Of a stretch of 64,000 nt of DNA, positions 1 through 9,097 are shown piece by piece (position 1 is the stretch's first letter; every line of letters starts with the position of its first letter). The stretch is from positions 62,001 through 126,000 of the forward strand of contig NZ_SHLX01000011.1 of NCBI RefSeq assembly GCF_004764705.1, read 5' to 3'. The translations under genes and the position numbers were made by a program. The notes beneath the pieces were generated by a model. It did not search any database. It was not told the DNA's origin and saw only the letters and a list, made by a program, of their open reading frames with translations. The stretch comes from Paenibacillus cymbidii (GTDB taxonomy: Bacteria > Bacillota > Bacilli > Paenibacillales > NBRC-103111).

Positions 1-2
1 TG

Positions 3-1745
3 AAGTTTACCGGCGAATTTTCCGACAAACGTGATGATACAATTTGTTACGTCGGATATATTACGGAAATCCGCGGTATTTTCCAGATGGTGGAAGCCGT
101 GGGCAAAGCGGAGGCGCGGCTGCTGCTTGGCGGCAAGTTTTCGTATCCGGAAGAGCGGCGGCGCGCCGGCGAGCTGCCGGGCTGGGAGCGGGTCGAGTAT
201 ATCGGCTGGCTCGGGCGCGACGAAGTGGCGCGGACATTGTCCGCAGCCAGCGCCGGGCTTGTCGTGCTGCACCCGACGGATACGTTCGTCGAATCGCTGC
301 CGGTCAAGCTGTTCGAATACATGGCGGCCGGCATCCCGGTGATCGCCTCGCATTTTCCGCTCTGGAAACAAATCGTCGAAGGAAGCGACTGCGGCATTTG
401 CGTCGATCCGCTGAACGCGGACGACATCGCCTGGGCGATCCGCCGCATCGTCGCCAATCCGGAAGAGGCGCGGCGGCTTGGGCGCAACGGCAGGGAAGCG
501 GCCGAACGGCGGTACAACTGGGAACAGGAAGCGCTCAAGCTGCGGCGGCTGTACGACCATTTGCAGGCGCGGCTCGGCGGCGGCGCGGAAACGAGCGGCG
601 AAGCCGAACGGGAAGTTGCGGCGGTGTCCGCTTCGGCGCTGGAGCCGGGCGCCGCAACGGCCGGGCCGGCTCCGGCCAGTCCCGCCGTTACGGTGACGAT
701 TCCCGTGTTTAATGAAGCGAAGCACATTCGCGCCGCCCTGACGAGCGTGGCCCTTCAGGACTACTCCGGCCCGATCGAAATGGTAGTCGTCGACGGGGCT
801 TCCACCGACGGCACGGCGGACATCGTCCGGGAAATCGCCGCCAGCCTGCCGCCTTCGCGCACGTTGCGGCTATTGCGCAACGAAAGCCGCCATATCCCGG
901 TTTCGCTCAACATGGCTTGTGCGGCCGCCGGCGCCGACTTGCTGCTGCGGCTCGACGGCCATTCGATTGCGCCGCCGGGCTGGGTGCGCGAAACGGTGGC
1001 GACGCTGGCGCGGTTCGACTACAAAGGCGTCTGCGGCGGCAGATGGCAAATCGAACCCGGCGCCGATACGACGCAAGCGGCGGCGATTGCGGCCGGGGTC
1101 AGCCATCGCTTCGGCATCGGCGGCGCGTTATACCGCGTGCACGACGGCGGGGACAACGCGCTGCAGCATGTCGACACGGTGCCGTTCGGCTGTTTTGCGG
1201 CGGACGTCTGGCGCAAGCTGAACGGCTACGACGAAACGCTGCTTGCCGACGAGGACACCGACTTCAATTTCCGCGCGCGGCAAAAAGGGCTTCCGATGAC
1301 GCTCAACCCGGCGATCGTGTTCCGCTATTTTGCCCGGCCGACGCTGCGTGCGCTCGGGAAGCAGTACGGCCGCTACGGCTTCTGGTCGGCCAAGTCGCTG
1401 CTCAAGCACAAGCGGCCGCCTTCGCCGCGCAAGCTGGCGCCGATCGGCCTGATTGCCGCGCTTGCGGCATTGACCGCGCTCGATGTCCGGCTCGGCGCCG
1501 CGCTGCTGCTGCTGTACGCGGCGGCCGCGACCGGCGCGGCATGCGCGGAAGCCGCCGCGCGCGGCCGCGGACTCGTGTTTGCCTTGCGCCTGGCCTGCGT
1601 GTTCCCGGTGCTTCATTTCGCTTACGGGTTCGGCAATCTCGCCGGCTACTTGTCGGCCCTCCGCCCGCGGTTCGGACGCAAGTCCCGCATGCCGCATGCG
1701 GAAAGCGTCAGCGCGCGAGGTCGTTCCTCCGAAAGCAACCTGTAA
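3..1745 (+). CDS. GT4-GT2 fusion glycosyltransferase (5' partial)
   Basis: The reading frame is open to the window edge, so the N-terminus lies outside. The first ~190 visible codons are the C-terminal half of a GT4 retaining glycosyltransferase, with the family signature FEYMAAGIPVIAS near nt 312. After a ~35-residue Ala/Pro/Glu linker comes a complete GT2 domain (nt ~684-1300) with VVVDGASTDGTADI, a D-x-D-like RLDGHS and the acceptor-side ADEDTDF. This half resembles succinoglycan-type ExoA transferases and ends in hydrophobic, probably membrane, segments (nt ~1435-1650). It should add two successive sugars to a lipid-linked exopolysaccharide at the inner membrane face. Fusion of two transferase classes in one chain is unusual but there is no frameshift between them. 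Specificity cannot be read from the sequence. Confidence 0.85.
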   Translation, partial: KFTGEFSDKRDDTICYVGYITEIRGIFQMVEAVGKAEARLLLGGKFSYPEERRRAGELPGWERVEYIGWLGRDEVARTLSAASAGLVVLHPTDTFVESLPVKLFEYMAAGIPVIASHFPLWKQIVEGSDCGICVDPLNADDIAWAIRRIVANPEEARRLGRNGREAAERRYNWEQEALKLRRLYDHLQARLGGGAETSGEAEREVAAVSASALEPGAATAGPAPASPAVTVTIPVFNEAKHIRAALTSVALQDYSGPIEMVVVDGASTDGTADIVREIAASLPPSRTLRLLRNESRHIPVSLNMACAAAGADLLLRLDGHSIAPPGWVRETVATLARFDYKGVCGGRWQIEPGADTTQAAAIAAGVSHRFGIGGALYRVHDGGDNALQHVDTVPFGCFAADVWRKLNGYDETLLADEDTDFNFRARQKGLPMTLNPAIVFRYFARPTLRALGKQYGRYGFWSAKSLLKHKRPPSPRKLAPIGLIAALAALTALDVRLGAALLLLYAAAATGAACAEAAARGRGLVFALRLACVFPVLHFAYGFGNLAGYLSALRPRFGRKSRMPHAESVSARGRSSESNL

Positions 1746-1803
1746 TGCGGTTCGCCTTCCTTTCGCAAGGCGGCGTCCGTTACATCTGTGGGAGGCGATA
1801 TTC

Positions 1804-2865
1804 ATGATTACGCCCGCAACGACCATGCAAAACCGCCTCGAAGAAATTGCGGCACTGCGCTGCATCGGCATCATTCTGGTCGTGCTCGGGCATTCGTTTC
1901 CGGTCGATCCCGGATCCGGTTCCGTCTGGATTTACCGCTATATCGGCAGCATCGATATGCCGCTGTTCATGTGCATTTCCGGCTACCTGTTCCGGTTTAC
2001 CGGAGGAGCGAACCGCGATTTTCCGCACTTCGTCCGCAAGAAGGCGGTATTGCTGCTGATTCCCTACTTTGTGCTCAGCACGATCGCCTTCGTGCCGAAA
2101 GCGCTGCTCGGGGAACTGGCGCTGAGACCGGTTGCGATGAATGCGGAAGCGTACGCGCACAGCATGCTTTTCCCGCTCGACAATGCCGTCATCTACTTCT
2201 GGTACTTGCCGACGCTGTTCCTGATCTCGCTCTGCGGGCCGCTGTTGATTCGCACGCTGGCTTCGCGCCTTGCGATTGCGGCGATGACGGCCGCGCTGGT
2301 CTGGCTCGATCTCGCCCACCCGCTGGGAGGAGTCAAGCTGCTCGATCTGGCGGGCGTCGCCAGCTACCTGATTTTTTTCTGGATCGGCTGCGTGCTGGCC
2401 GCTTACCGCGAAACATGCGATTCCCTGTTCAAGCGCCGGCTGACGTTGGCCGTTTCGTTCGTTGCCATCTTGCTGCTCCACCTGATCCGGTCTTACTGGC
2501 ACGCGGCCGCAGTCGATTTGCTGCTGTCGCTGTGCGGCATCGCGCTGGCGTTTGCGTTCGGCAAGTTATACGCGAGCAAAGGCTACAAGCTGTTCGCCTA
2601 TCTGGACGGATTTACGTTTCAAATTTATTTGTTGTCCTGGTACTTCCAGTCGTTCGTTGAAGTGGCGCTTCACCGCGTTCTGCATGCGCCCGTCCCGGTC
2701 GTCATGCCGGCCATGTTTGTAGCCGGTTTGCTGCCTCCGGTATGGATCGCCAGATGGGTGGCGAAGCATAAGCCCGCGCTGGGCGTGCTGATCGGGATGA
2801 AAACGAAAGCCCGGGCGAAACCCGTATATGAACGGGCGATCCCTTTATTGTTGAAGAAGGAGTAG
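1804..2865 (+). CDS. Acyltransferase 3 family membrane protein
   Basis: A 353-residue integral membrane protein of the acyltransferase 3 (OafA/WecH-like) family. The N-terminus has the typical cytoplasmic lead-in and first helix, EEIAALRCIGIILVVLGHSF, with the invariant His of this family; about ten hydrophobic segments follow. Such proteins move acetyl or succinyl groups onto extracytoplasmic polysaccharide. I chose the ATG at 1804 because GGAGG lies at 1791-1795; the frame is open further upstream, but that part overlaps the preceding gene. It sits 58 bp after the transferase fusion and 5 bp before the deacetylase, so these genes are probably co-transcribed and this protein probably decorates the same polysaccharide. 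Confidence 0.85.
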   Translation: MITPATTMQNRLEEIAALRCIGIILVVLGHSFPVDPGSGSVWIYRYIGSIDMPLFMCISGYLFRFTGGANRDFPHFVRKKAVLLLIPYFVLSTIAFVPKALLGELALRPVAMNAEAYAHSMLFPLDNAVIYFWYLPTLFLISLCGPLLIRTLASRLAIAAMTAALVWLDLAHPLGGVKLLDLAGVASYLIFFWIGCVLAAYRETCDSLFKRRLTLAVSFVAILLLHLIRSYWHAAAVDLLLSLCGIALAFAFGKLYASKGYKLFAYLDGFTFQIYLLSWYFQSFVEVALHRVLHAPVPVVMPAMFVAGLLPPVWIARWVAKHKPALGVLIGMKTKARAKPVYERAIPLLLKKE

Positions 2866-2870
2866 CGGCC

Positions 2871-3677
2871 ATGTTGATTGCGCTGATGTATCACGACGTG
2901 CTTGCCGGCACGGAAACAAGCGGCTTTGCGGGTGCGGACGCCGACAGCTACAAGCTGACCGGCGCGTTGTTCCGGTCGCATCTTGCCGCGATCGGCCAGA
3001 CGTCCGGAACGAAACCGCTGACCGCAACCGGCCGTTTGCTCCACAGCGGCGATTGGGCGGCCCATACGCGCGAAACCAGGCATCGCGTGTTGTTCACCTT
3101 CGACGACGGCGGCATTAGCGCGTATTCGCTTATCGCCGATCGGCTCGAGGAGAAAGGCTGGCGCGGCTGCTTCTTCGTCACGACCGATTATATCGGCCGA
3201 CCCGGCTTTCTGACGAAGGCGCACATTCGCGAGCTGCATGTCCGCGGGCATACGATCGGCGCTCATTCCCGCTCGCATCCGGGCCGGTTCGCCGATTGCG
3301 GCGAGCAGCGGCTGCTGGCGGAGTGGGGCGGCAGCGCCGGGGCGCTGGCCGACATCGTCGGCGAAGCGGTGCTGGCGGCCTCGGTGCCCGGCGGCCATTA
3401 CGCCCGCCGCGTGGCGATCGCCGCCGAAGCGTCGGGCATTCGCGCGCTGTTCACGTCCGAGCCGACGGTGTCGCTGACGCAAGTCGGCGCTTGTACGGTC
3501 ATCGGCCGTTACGCGGTCAAACGGCAGACGTCGGCGGCCGAAGCGGCCGCCATCGCGGTCGGCCGGGAGCTGCCGCGACTGCGTCAGTACGCGCTGTGGA
3601 ACGCCAAAAAAGTGCTCAAGCTGGCGTTCGGTCCCGTTTATCTGAAAGCGCGGAAAACGTTTCTGGCTTCCAAATAG
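2871..3677 (+). CDS. Polysaccharide deacetylase (CE4/NodB family)
   Basis: A 268-residue NodB-type deacetylase. The first strand reads ALMYHDV, the metal/catalytic motif TFDDG is near residue 75 and the HSRSH metal-binding motif is near residue 130. It removes N- or O-acetyl groups from polysaccharide. No clear signal peptide is present, so it may act inside the cell on a lipid-linked precursor or be exported in another way. RBS AAGGAG lies just upstream of the ATG, which is 5 bp after the acyltransferase stop. Acyl addition next to acyl removal suggests that the acetylation pattern of the polymer is tuned. Confidence 0.85.
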   Translation: MLIALMYHDVLAGTETSGFAGADADSYKLTGALFRSHLAAIGQTSGTKPLTATGRLLHSGDWAAHTRETRHRVLFTFDDGGISAYSLIADRLEEKGWRGCFFVTTDYIGRPGFLTKAHIRELHVRGHTIGAHSRSHPGRFADCGEQRLLAEWGGSAGALADIVGEAVLAASVPGGHYARRVAIAAEASGIRALFTSEPTVSLTQVGACTVIGRYAVKRQTSAAEAAAIAVGRELPRLRQYALWNAKKVLKLAFGPVYLKARKTFLASK

Positions 3678-3709
3678 CGCCGCCACCGCGGTAGAAAGCT
3701 GAGTGTCCC

Positions 3710-6700
3710 ATGTGGGCGTTCCTTACCCAATACCGTTTGGCCGCGATGACGGCGGCAGCGGTTGCGGCGCTATTGGCGGCGCTGCTGATGAGCAAACATA
3801 CGGACGGCGCCGTCCCAGCGGGCGAGCCGGTCAAATCGGCGAGCACCTTCTACACCGCCGCTAAAATAACGGCCGCCCGCGACAATATCGCCCAGTTCGC
3901 ATGGGCCCGCAGCATGCGCGACGCCGCCGTCGCCAAGGCGGACCGGTACGCGGCGCTCGGCTACGAGTTTCTGTGGAGCGTCATTACGCCGCAGAGCGTG
4001 CCGCGCAGCTATGCCGTGAACGAGGAAGCGGGCAGCCCGGTCGCCGGGCACGACATCGACGCTTATGGCGACTATCCGTACCAGACCGACCCCGCCGGCA
4101 ACCCGTGGAAAATCGTCGACCCGTCCAGCGGCTATCAATTTCCGACCAACGACTATGCGGCTTATTACCAAAGCGGTCTAAACGACAGCGGCCTGTTCGA
4201 CCCCGCCCTGGCCGATCGCAGCTTGCTGGTCAATACGCTGTATCCGGACAAAGGAGCAGACTGGGGCGTCGACGACGGCAGCGGTTGGACCGACGGGGAC
4301 GGCAACAAGTTCATGTTCGTCGCTTATTACAACCACTGGGGAGTCTGGCGCGATTTTGTCGAACCCGCGCTGACCAGCCTGCGCGACGCTTATTTGTACA
4401 CCGGCAACGACAAATACGCCCAGGCCGGGCTCGTCATGCTCGACCGCATCGCCGATGTGTATCCGGCAATGGACGTGTCCGCTTACAAGTGGGAGGACGG
4501 GTACAAAAACTCGCACGGCTTGACCGGCCAGGGCAAAATTCTCGGCTCGATCTGGGAAGGGCTGTTCATTCGCGAAGTAATCGCCAGCTACGACGCGTTC
4601 TTCCCGGCGCTGCGCGACGATGCGGCGGCGGTCGCCTTCCTGAAGGCGAAGGCGCGCACGCTGCGCCTCGATTCGGCCAAGGCGGACGCTCGGCAGATCA
4701 AGCTCGATGTCGAAAACGGGCTGCTCCGGCAAATTTATCCCGCCGTGCAGAAGGCGCAAATTTACGGCAACGTCGGCTTTCATCAAAGCGCGCTGGCGAT
4801 GGCCGCCGTCGTGCTGGACGATCCGGCGGAGAGCAAGAAGTGGATCGATTTTATTTTCCAGACGGGCGGGTTAAAAGGGGGCGGCAGAAGCGGCTACGTT
4901 GTGACGGGCGGAGGCCTGGCGCAGACGCTCGTCAGCGAAGTCGACCGCGACGGCTACGGCAGCGAGGCAAGCCCCGAATACAACTCGTATTGGCTGTCGA
5001 GCATCAAGGCGGTCGCCGACATTCTGGAAGGGTATAAACGGTACAAGGCCGTCGATTTGTACGGCCATCCGAAATTTCGCAAAATGTTCGGCGCCATGAT
5101 CGACCTGATTATGGTCGGCCGGTTTACGGAGCAGATCGGCGACTCCGGATCGGTCGGCAATCCCGAATTGAAAATCGACAAGCAGCTGCTGGTCAAAGGG
5201 TTCGAAAAATACCGCGACCCGGTGCTGGCGCAGGCGGCATACTTTGCCAACGGCAACAAAACGAGCGGGCTGGTCAACGACATTTTCGCCTCCCGTCCGG
5301 ACGAGCTGGAGCAAGCTATCGCGGCTGTCGTCAAGGAGCGCGGTTCGCTGAACTTGGCGAGCGTCAACCTGACCGGCTATGGCTTCGCCGCTTTGCGCGA
5401 CGGCGCAACCGTATCGTCGCGCGACCGCAGCGCGGCCGGGGCAGATCGACAGCGCGACTTGTGGATGTACTTCGGCCGCAACGGCACCTCGCATGCGCAC
5501 CGCGATTCGCTTAGCATCGGCTTGCATGCGTTTGGGCTCGATTTGGCCCCGGATATGGGGTATCCGTCTTATGCCGACAACAACGAGCTGTTGAAATATT
5601 GGGAAGGGAACACGATCAGCCACAATACCGTCGTCGTCAATCGTTCGCAGCAGCTTGGCAACCAGTGGACCGCGCTGCCGCAACACTACGACGATACGGG
5701 CATGGTGAAGCTGATCGATGTCGAAGCGCCGTCCGTTTACGCCGGCGTGTCGATGTACCGCCGCACGTCCGCGCTGATCCGGGTGGACGACGCGAACTCG
5801 TATGCGGTCGACTTCTTTCGCGTCCAGGGCGGCAGCGATCATCACTACAGCTTCCATGCCGCCGAAGCTTCCGCCGTGGCGACGGAGCATCTGTCGCTGA
5901 CGAAGCAGGCGGGCGGCACCTATGCGGGAAGCGCCGTTCCTTATCGCGACCAGGCGTTCAACCGCGGTTCGACCAGCGGCTTCAACTACTTGACCCAGGT
6001 GCAGCGCGACAACGCGCCTTCGTCTTCGTTCAGCATCGACTGGACGATCAAGGACACGCGCGGCGTGCTGCTTAAAACGGCGGCGGACCCGGTTCATTTG
6101 CGCATGACGATGCTTGGCCCTGTCGACGACGTGGCGCTGGCGTCCGGCGAACCGCCGCAGAACAAGCCGGGCAACCCGGCCGGCCTGCCGTTCGTCATTG
6201 CGCATCGCGGAGGGACGAATGTGAGCAGCGCGTTTACGGCGGTGTTCGAGCCGTATCGCGGCAGCCGGTTCGTGCGCAGCGTTGCCGCCGCCGTTGTGAA
6301 GCGGGACGGCCGGCCGGTGGCGGATCTGGAAGCGCGGGCGGTCAAAGTGACGCTTGCCAGCGGCCGCGTCGATTATGTCGTCAGCGCGCTGCAGTCCGAT
6401 GTTCTGTACACAATCGACGATAAAGTGCAATTCCAGGGCTCCTTCGGCGTTTATGCGGAAATGAACGGCAAACCGGCGTACGGCTACGTCGGCGACGGTA
6501 CCCGGATCGGGCCGCTGGCGGCGCCGTATGTGACGACCGAAGCGCCGGCGCTGACCGGCACCGTTGTTGCTTTTACGAAGGAGCTGGCGACGAGCAACGC
6601 CGTGACGGTCGCCTTCGACCCGGCGCCCGGCGGCGCATCGCCGGAAAGCTTGCTGACGCGCAAGCCCGGCGTTTACGCTTCGCTCATCGTCGACAACGAT

Positions 6701-6919
6701 CGGCAGCGCAACGCCGTTTATGCGGTTCGCGGCATGAAGGCGGCCGGCGAGGGCGGCGTGTATTCGCTCGATATCGGCGACGCGACGCTGGTTCGCGCCT
6801 GGCGCAACCCGGGCGATTTTGGCGCCGGATTCGTGTACGACATCGACGCCGGGGCGAAGCTTCGCCTGCCGCTGTCGGCCGAACGTTCGGCGCTGCCGGG
6901 CGGCGCCGGCGGCGAATAG
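3710..6919 (+). CDS. Heparinase II/III-type polysaccharide lyase, exported
   Basis: A 1069-residue protein. An N-terminal hydrophobic stretch (residues ~8-27) is a signal peptide or anchor. An all-alpha toroid region (to residue ~530) precedes the heparinase II/III-like beta-sandwich, which has the family signature NGTSHAHRDS near residue 590 and ISHNTVVV near 636, supplying the catalytic His/Tyr-type residues. A C-terminal sheet region follows. Such enzymes cleave uronic-acid-containing polysaccharides by beta-elimination. In an assembly operon a lyase usually trims or releases the polymer. The length exceeds many single-domain lyases (600-700 residues), so the C-terminal ~300 residues probably form extra beta domains. 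The substrate is unknown. Confidence 0.8.
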   Translation: MWAFLTQYRLAAMTAAAVAALLAALLMSKHTDGAVPAGEPVKSASTFYTAAKITAARDNIAQFAWARSMRDAAVAKADRYAALGYEFLWSVITPQSVPRSYAVNEEAGSPVAGHDIDAYGDYPYQTDPAGNPWKIVDPSSGYQFPTNDYAAYYQSGLNDSGLFDPALADRSLLVNTLYPDKGADWGVDDGSGWTDGDGNKFMFVAYYNHWGVWRDFVEPALTSLRDAYLYTGNDKYAQAGLVMLDRIADVYPAMDVSAYKWEDGYKNSHGLTGQGKILGSIWEGLFIREVIASYDAFFPALRDDAAAVAFLKAKARTLRLDSAKADARQIKLDVENGLLRQIYPAVQKAQIYGNVGFHQSALAMAAVVLDDPAESKKWIDFIFQTGGLKGGGRSGYVVTGGGLAQTLVSEVDRDGYGSEASPEYNSYWLSSIKAVADILEGYKRYKAVDLYGHPKFRKMFGAMIDLIMVGRFTEQIGDSGSVGNPELKIDKQLLVKGFEKYRDPVLAQAAYFANGNKTSGLVNDIFASRPDELEQAIAAVVKERGSLNLASVNLTGYGFAALRDGATVSSRDRSAAGADRQRDLWMYFGRNGTSHAHRDSLSIGLHAFGLDLAPDMGYPSYADNNELLKYWEGNTISHNTVVVNRSQQLGNQWTALPQHYDDTGMVKLIDVEAPSVYAGVSMYRRTSALIRVDDANSYAVDFFRVQGGSDHHYSFHAAEASAVATEHLSLTKQAGGTYAGSAVPYRDQAFNRGSTSGFNYLTQVQRDNAPSSSFSIDWTIKDTRGVLLKTAADPVHLRMTMLGPVDDVALASGEPPQNKPGNPAGLPFVIAHRGGTNVSSAFTAVFEPYRGSRFVRSVAAAVVKRDGRPVADLEARAVKVTLASGRVDYVVSALQSDVLYTIDDKVQFQGSFGVYAEMNGKPAYGYVGDGTRIGPLAAPYVTTEAPALTGTVVAFTKELATSNAVTVAFDPAPGGASPESLLTRKPGVYASLIVDNDRQRNAVYAVRGMKAAGEGGVYSLDIGDATLVRAWRNPGDFGAGFVYDIDAGAKLRLPLSAERSALPGGAGGE

Positions 6920-6978
6920 CCGGCGGGCAAGGGTTAAGATAGGCGGCAACACCATCATTCGATCGCGGAGTTGATCCC

Positions 6979-7977
6979 ATGACCATGCGGCGTTTAAAGA
7001 AATGGCTGCGGTACCGGCGCGACAGCCTGCAATGGACGTTTCGCAAAATGCGGCATTTCCGGCGGCGCTACCAGCCGCAGCTGACCCAGATCCCCACGTA
7101 TGACGGTTCGGGGCAAACCGTACATCCTTGCGTGCTTTTTTTTCCGGAATCGTGGAAAGGGTATCGCTATTGGATGGCGTTTACGCCGTATCCGGACGGC
7201 AACGACCAGTTCGAAAATCCGTCCCTCGTCGTTTCGGGCGATGGCGTTCGTTGGTTCGTCCCTCCGGGCTTGCACAATCCGATCGTCGATACGCCGGGGG
7301 AGGCGGTCGACTTCCTGTCCGACCCGCATATTATGGTGCACGACGACGTCATGTACCTGATCTATCGCGAGCAGCTGCGCAGCGTGTCGCCGCCCGAAGA
7401 GCGCTGGTTCATGCTGACCTCGCGCGATGGCGTGTTGTGGGGAGAAAAGCGCGAGCTGTTTCGTTTTGAGAACAGCATCCATGTGTCGGCGTGTATGCTG
7501 CATGACGGCAAGCGGTTCGTGCTTTATTACGTCACTTACGGGCTGCGACGGTTCTATGCGATCGAGCGACGCACCTGCGCAGGCGATCCGACGGACGGCG
7601 CGAACTGGTCAGACCCGCAGCGGGTTGAGCTGGAGGGGCTGGAAAAAGGCGTCGATCCGTGGCATATCGAAGTGTTCCTGCAGCCGGAAGGGACGTGGGA
7701 TATGCTGCTGACGACATGCACGGGCATCGGCGGCGTGGGCGGCCGGCTGCATTACGCCGCGAGCCGGGACGGTTTGTCGTGGCGCACCACGGAGCAGCCG
7801 TTTATCGAGCCGACGCATGCGTTCGACAGCCACTGGCATTACAAGGCGACCATGGTGCGCGTGCGCGAAGGCCGCTACAAGCTGTGGTATTCGGCCATGA
7901 GCGTACGAGGTACGTGGCACACGCTTTATTTGCAGGTTGTCAAACAAGGCAACTCGCTGGTGCCGGTGTCGAGGTGA
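6979..7977 (+). CDS. Five-bladed-propeller glycosidase-like protein
   Basis: A 332-residue protein with a basic N-terminus and then repeats typical of the GH43/GH32/GH68 five-bladed propeller superfamily: YRYWMAFTPYP, ENPSLVVSGDG, SDPHIMVHDD, HVSACMLHDGKR and YKLWYSAMS. The Glu-Asn-Pro and Ser-Asp-Pro-His segments are where acidic catalytic residues sit in the active families, but I cannot confirm activity. There is no signal peptide. It lies 59 bp after the lyase, at the end of the polysaccharide operon. Possible roles are hydrolysis of polymer intermediates or non-catalytic glycan binding. A hairpin element starts 10 bp after its stop and may end the transcript. Confidence 0.65.
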   Translation: MTMRRLKKWLRYRRDSLQWTFRKMRHFRRRYQPQLTQIPTYDGSGQTVHPCVLFFPESWKGYRYWMAFTPYPDGNDQFENPSLVVSGDGVRWFVPPGLHNPIVDTPGEAVDFLSDPHIMVHDDVMYLIYREQLRSVSPPEERWFMLTSRDGVLWGEKRELFRFENSIHVSACMLHDGKRFVLYYVTYGLRRFYAIERRTCAGDPTDGANWSDPQRVELEGLEKGVDPWHIEVFLQPEGTWDMLLTTCTGIGGVGGRLHYAASRDGLSWRTTEQPFIEPTHAFDSHWHYKATMVRVREGRYKLWYSAMSVRGTWHTLYLQVVKQGNSLVPVSR

Positions 7978-7986
7978 GGGGGGAGT

Positions 7987-8180
7987 GAAATAAGCCATGT
8001 TTTATGGCTTATTTCGCTCCCAATGGGCAGTCGCTGCAAAATAGCCAGCGACTTCACTGGCTATTCGCGGCAATCTGCCCGGATTGCTGCCGTTTGGTCC
8101 CAATAGCCAGTGTTTTCGCTGGCTATTTCCGACGAGAGGGGCGAAATCGGGCAAATAAGCTATTTTTTATGGCCTATTTA
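7987..8180. repeat. Four-hairpin dispersed element, copy 1
   Basis: Four inverted repeats start at about 7987, 8038, 8102 and 8152. The outer ones have AATAAGCCAT-type arms and the inner ones AATAGCCAG-type arms, all ending in AAATA/TATTT. Copies occur at 18723-18914 and 60802-60994 with matching spacing; those two are inverted relative to this one. The linker at 8143-8160 is identical over 18 nt to the reverse complement of 60821-60838. Short reading frames through it (starting MAYF) are artefacts. The first hairpin could double as a terminator for the upstream operon. Confidence 0.8.
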
Positions 8181-8281
8181 GCCTTAGTCGCACGATGAGG
8201 CACGGTGAAGTGTTTGTGCGGCACGTTTTCCATGGCATGAAGCGTTGCCGCTGGAGTGTTTCGTGGAAGGGAGGGAGCCGT

Positions 8282-9097
8282 TTGGCGATTGGGATCATGC
8301 CGCTTGCGGAGGCGGATGTCGGCGGCGTGCAGCTAATGCTGCAGGCGTCGATCCGGCCGGAGGTGTTCCGGTATACGATTTATTCGTGCCCGGGCTATAG
8401 CGACTATTTGCGCGCGCAGACCCGGCTGCCGGCAGCGATGTCCGAAACACTGCTGTTCGGCGTTTACCGGGACGGCGCCTGTTGCGGCTTTGCCGAATGG
8501 CGGCGGAACGGCCGGTTGCTGCATTTGAACAACGTGTTCGTCGTAGAAGCGGCAAGAGGCGCGGGATACGGCGATTTGCTGCTGGCGCACGGCGTTCGGT
8601 TAGCCGGCGAGCTTGGCTGCGACGCGATGACATTGGACGTGTTCGCTTGGAACGAGACGGCGATCCGTTGGTATGCGAAGCGGGGATTCCGCTTGACCGG
8701 CGCGACATTCTGGCATGTAGCCGACAGCCGGTTTGCGCAGGAACGGGCTCAAGTGCGGGAGCCGCTGCCTTGGCGGATCGATGCGGCAGTGGTTGTGCGC
8801 GATTATGCGTTCGCGGAAGCGCAGCACCGTGCTTACGGTTTCTCCGCGTTTACCGCCGAGACGTCGTCCGGCCGCCACACGGTGGGACGAATCGGCAATA
8901 GCGTGTTCCGCATCCGTGCGGATTCGGATGAAGTCGACGAGCAGCTCGCCGGCGGGCTGGCCGCACTCGATCCGCGTCGCGAGCTGCTTGTGTTGTCGCC
9001 GGGCGAGAAGCTGCCCGGATGCGTATCGCTTGGCGCCAGTTATGCGATGCGTCGCGAGCTAGGGGAGCGAGTAGCCGGTAATCTCCCTTTCATATAA
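8282..9097 (+). CDS. GNAT family N-acetyltransferase
   Basis: A 271-residue protein whose first ~150 residues form a GNAT fold: the acetyl-CoA-binding segment VVEAARGAGYGDLLL is followed by the strand ALTLDVFAWN-like region (MTLDVFAWNE) and the closing YAKRGFRLTG. The C-terminal ~110 residues are not a recognised domain. I chose TTG 8282 because GAAGGGAGGG lies 6-17 nt upstream; the ATG at 8195 is possible but has no good RBS and overlaps the end of the repeat region. The 3' end overlaps the convergent DJ-1/GNAT gene by 39 bp. The substrate is unknown. Confidence 0.75.
   Translation: MAIGIMPLAEADVGGVQLMLQASIRPEVFRYTIYSCPGYSDYLRAQTRLPAAMSETLLFGVYRDGACCGFAEWRRNGRLLHLNNVFVVEAARGAGYGDLLLAHGVRLAGELGCDAMTLDVFAWNETAIRWYAKRGFRLTGATFWHVADSRFAQERAQVREPLPWRIDAAVVVRDYAFAEAQHRAYGFSAFTAETSSGRHTVGRIGNSVFRIRADSDEVDEQLAGGLAALDPRRELLVLSPGEKLPGCVSLGASYAMRRELGERVAGNLPFI

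Noticed and set aside
8004..8198. Short proteins starting MAYF at hairpin elements (also near 18903 and 60984)
   Set aside because: They are translations of the hairpin repeats themselves; they recur because the repeat does and lack an RBS.
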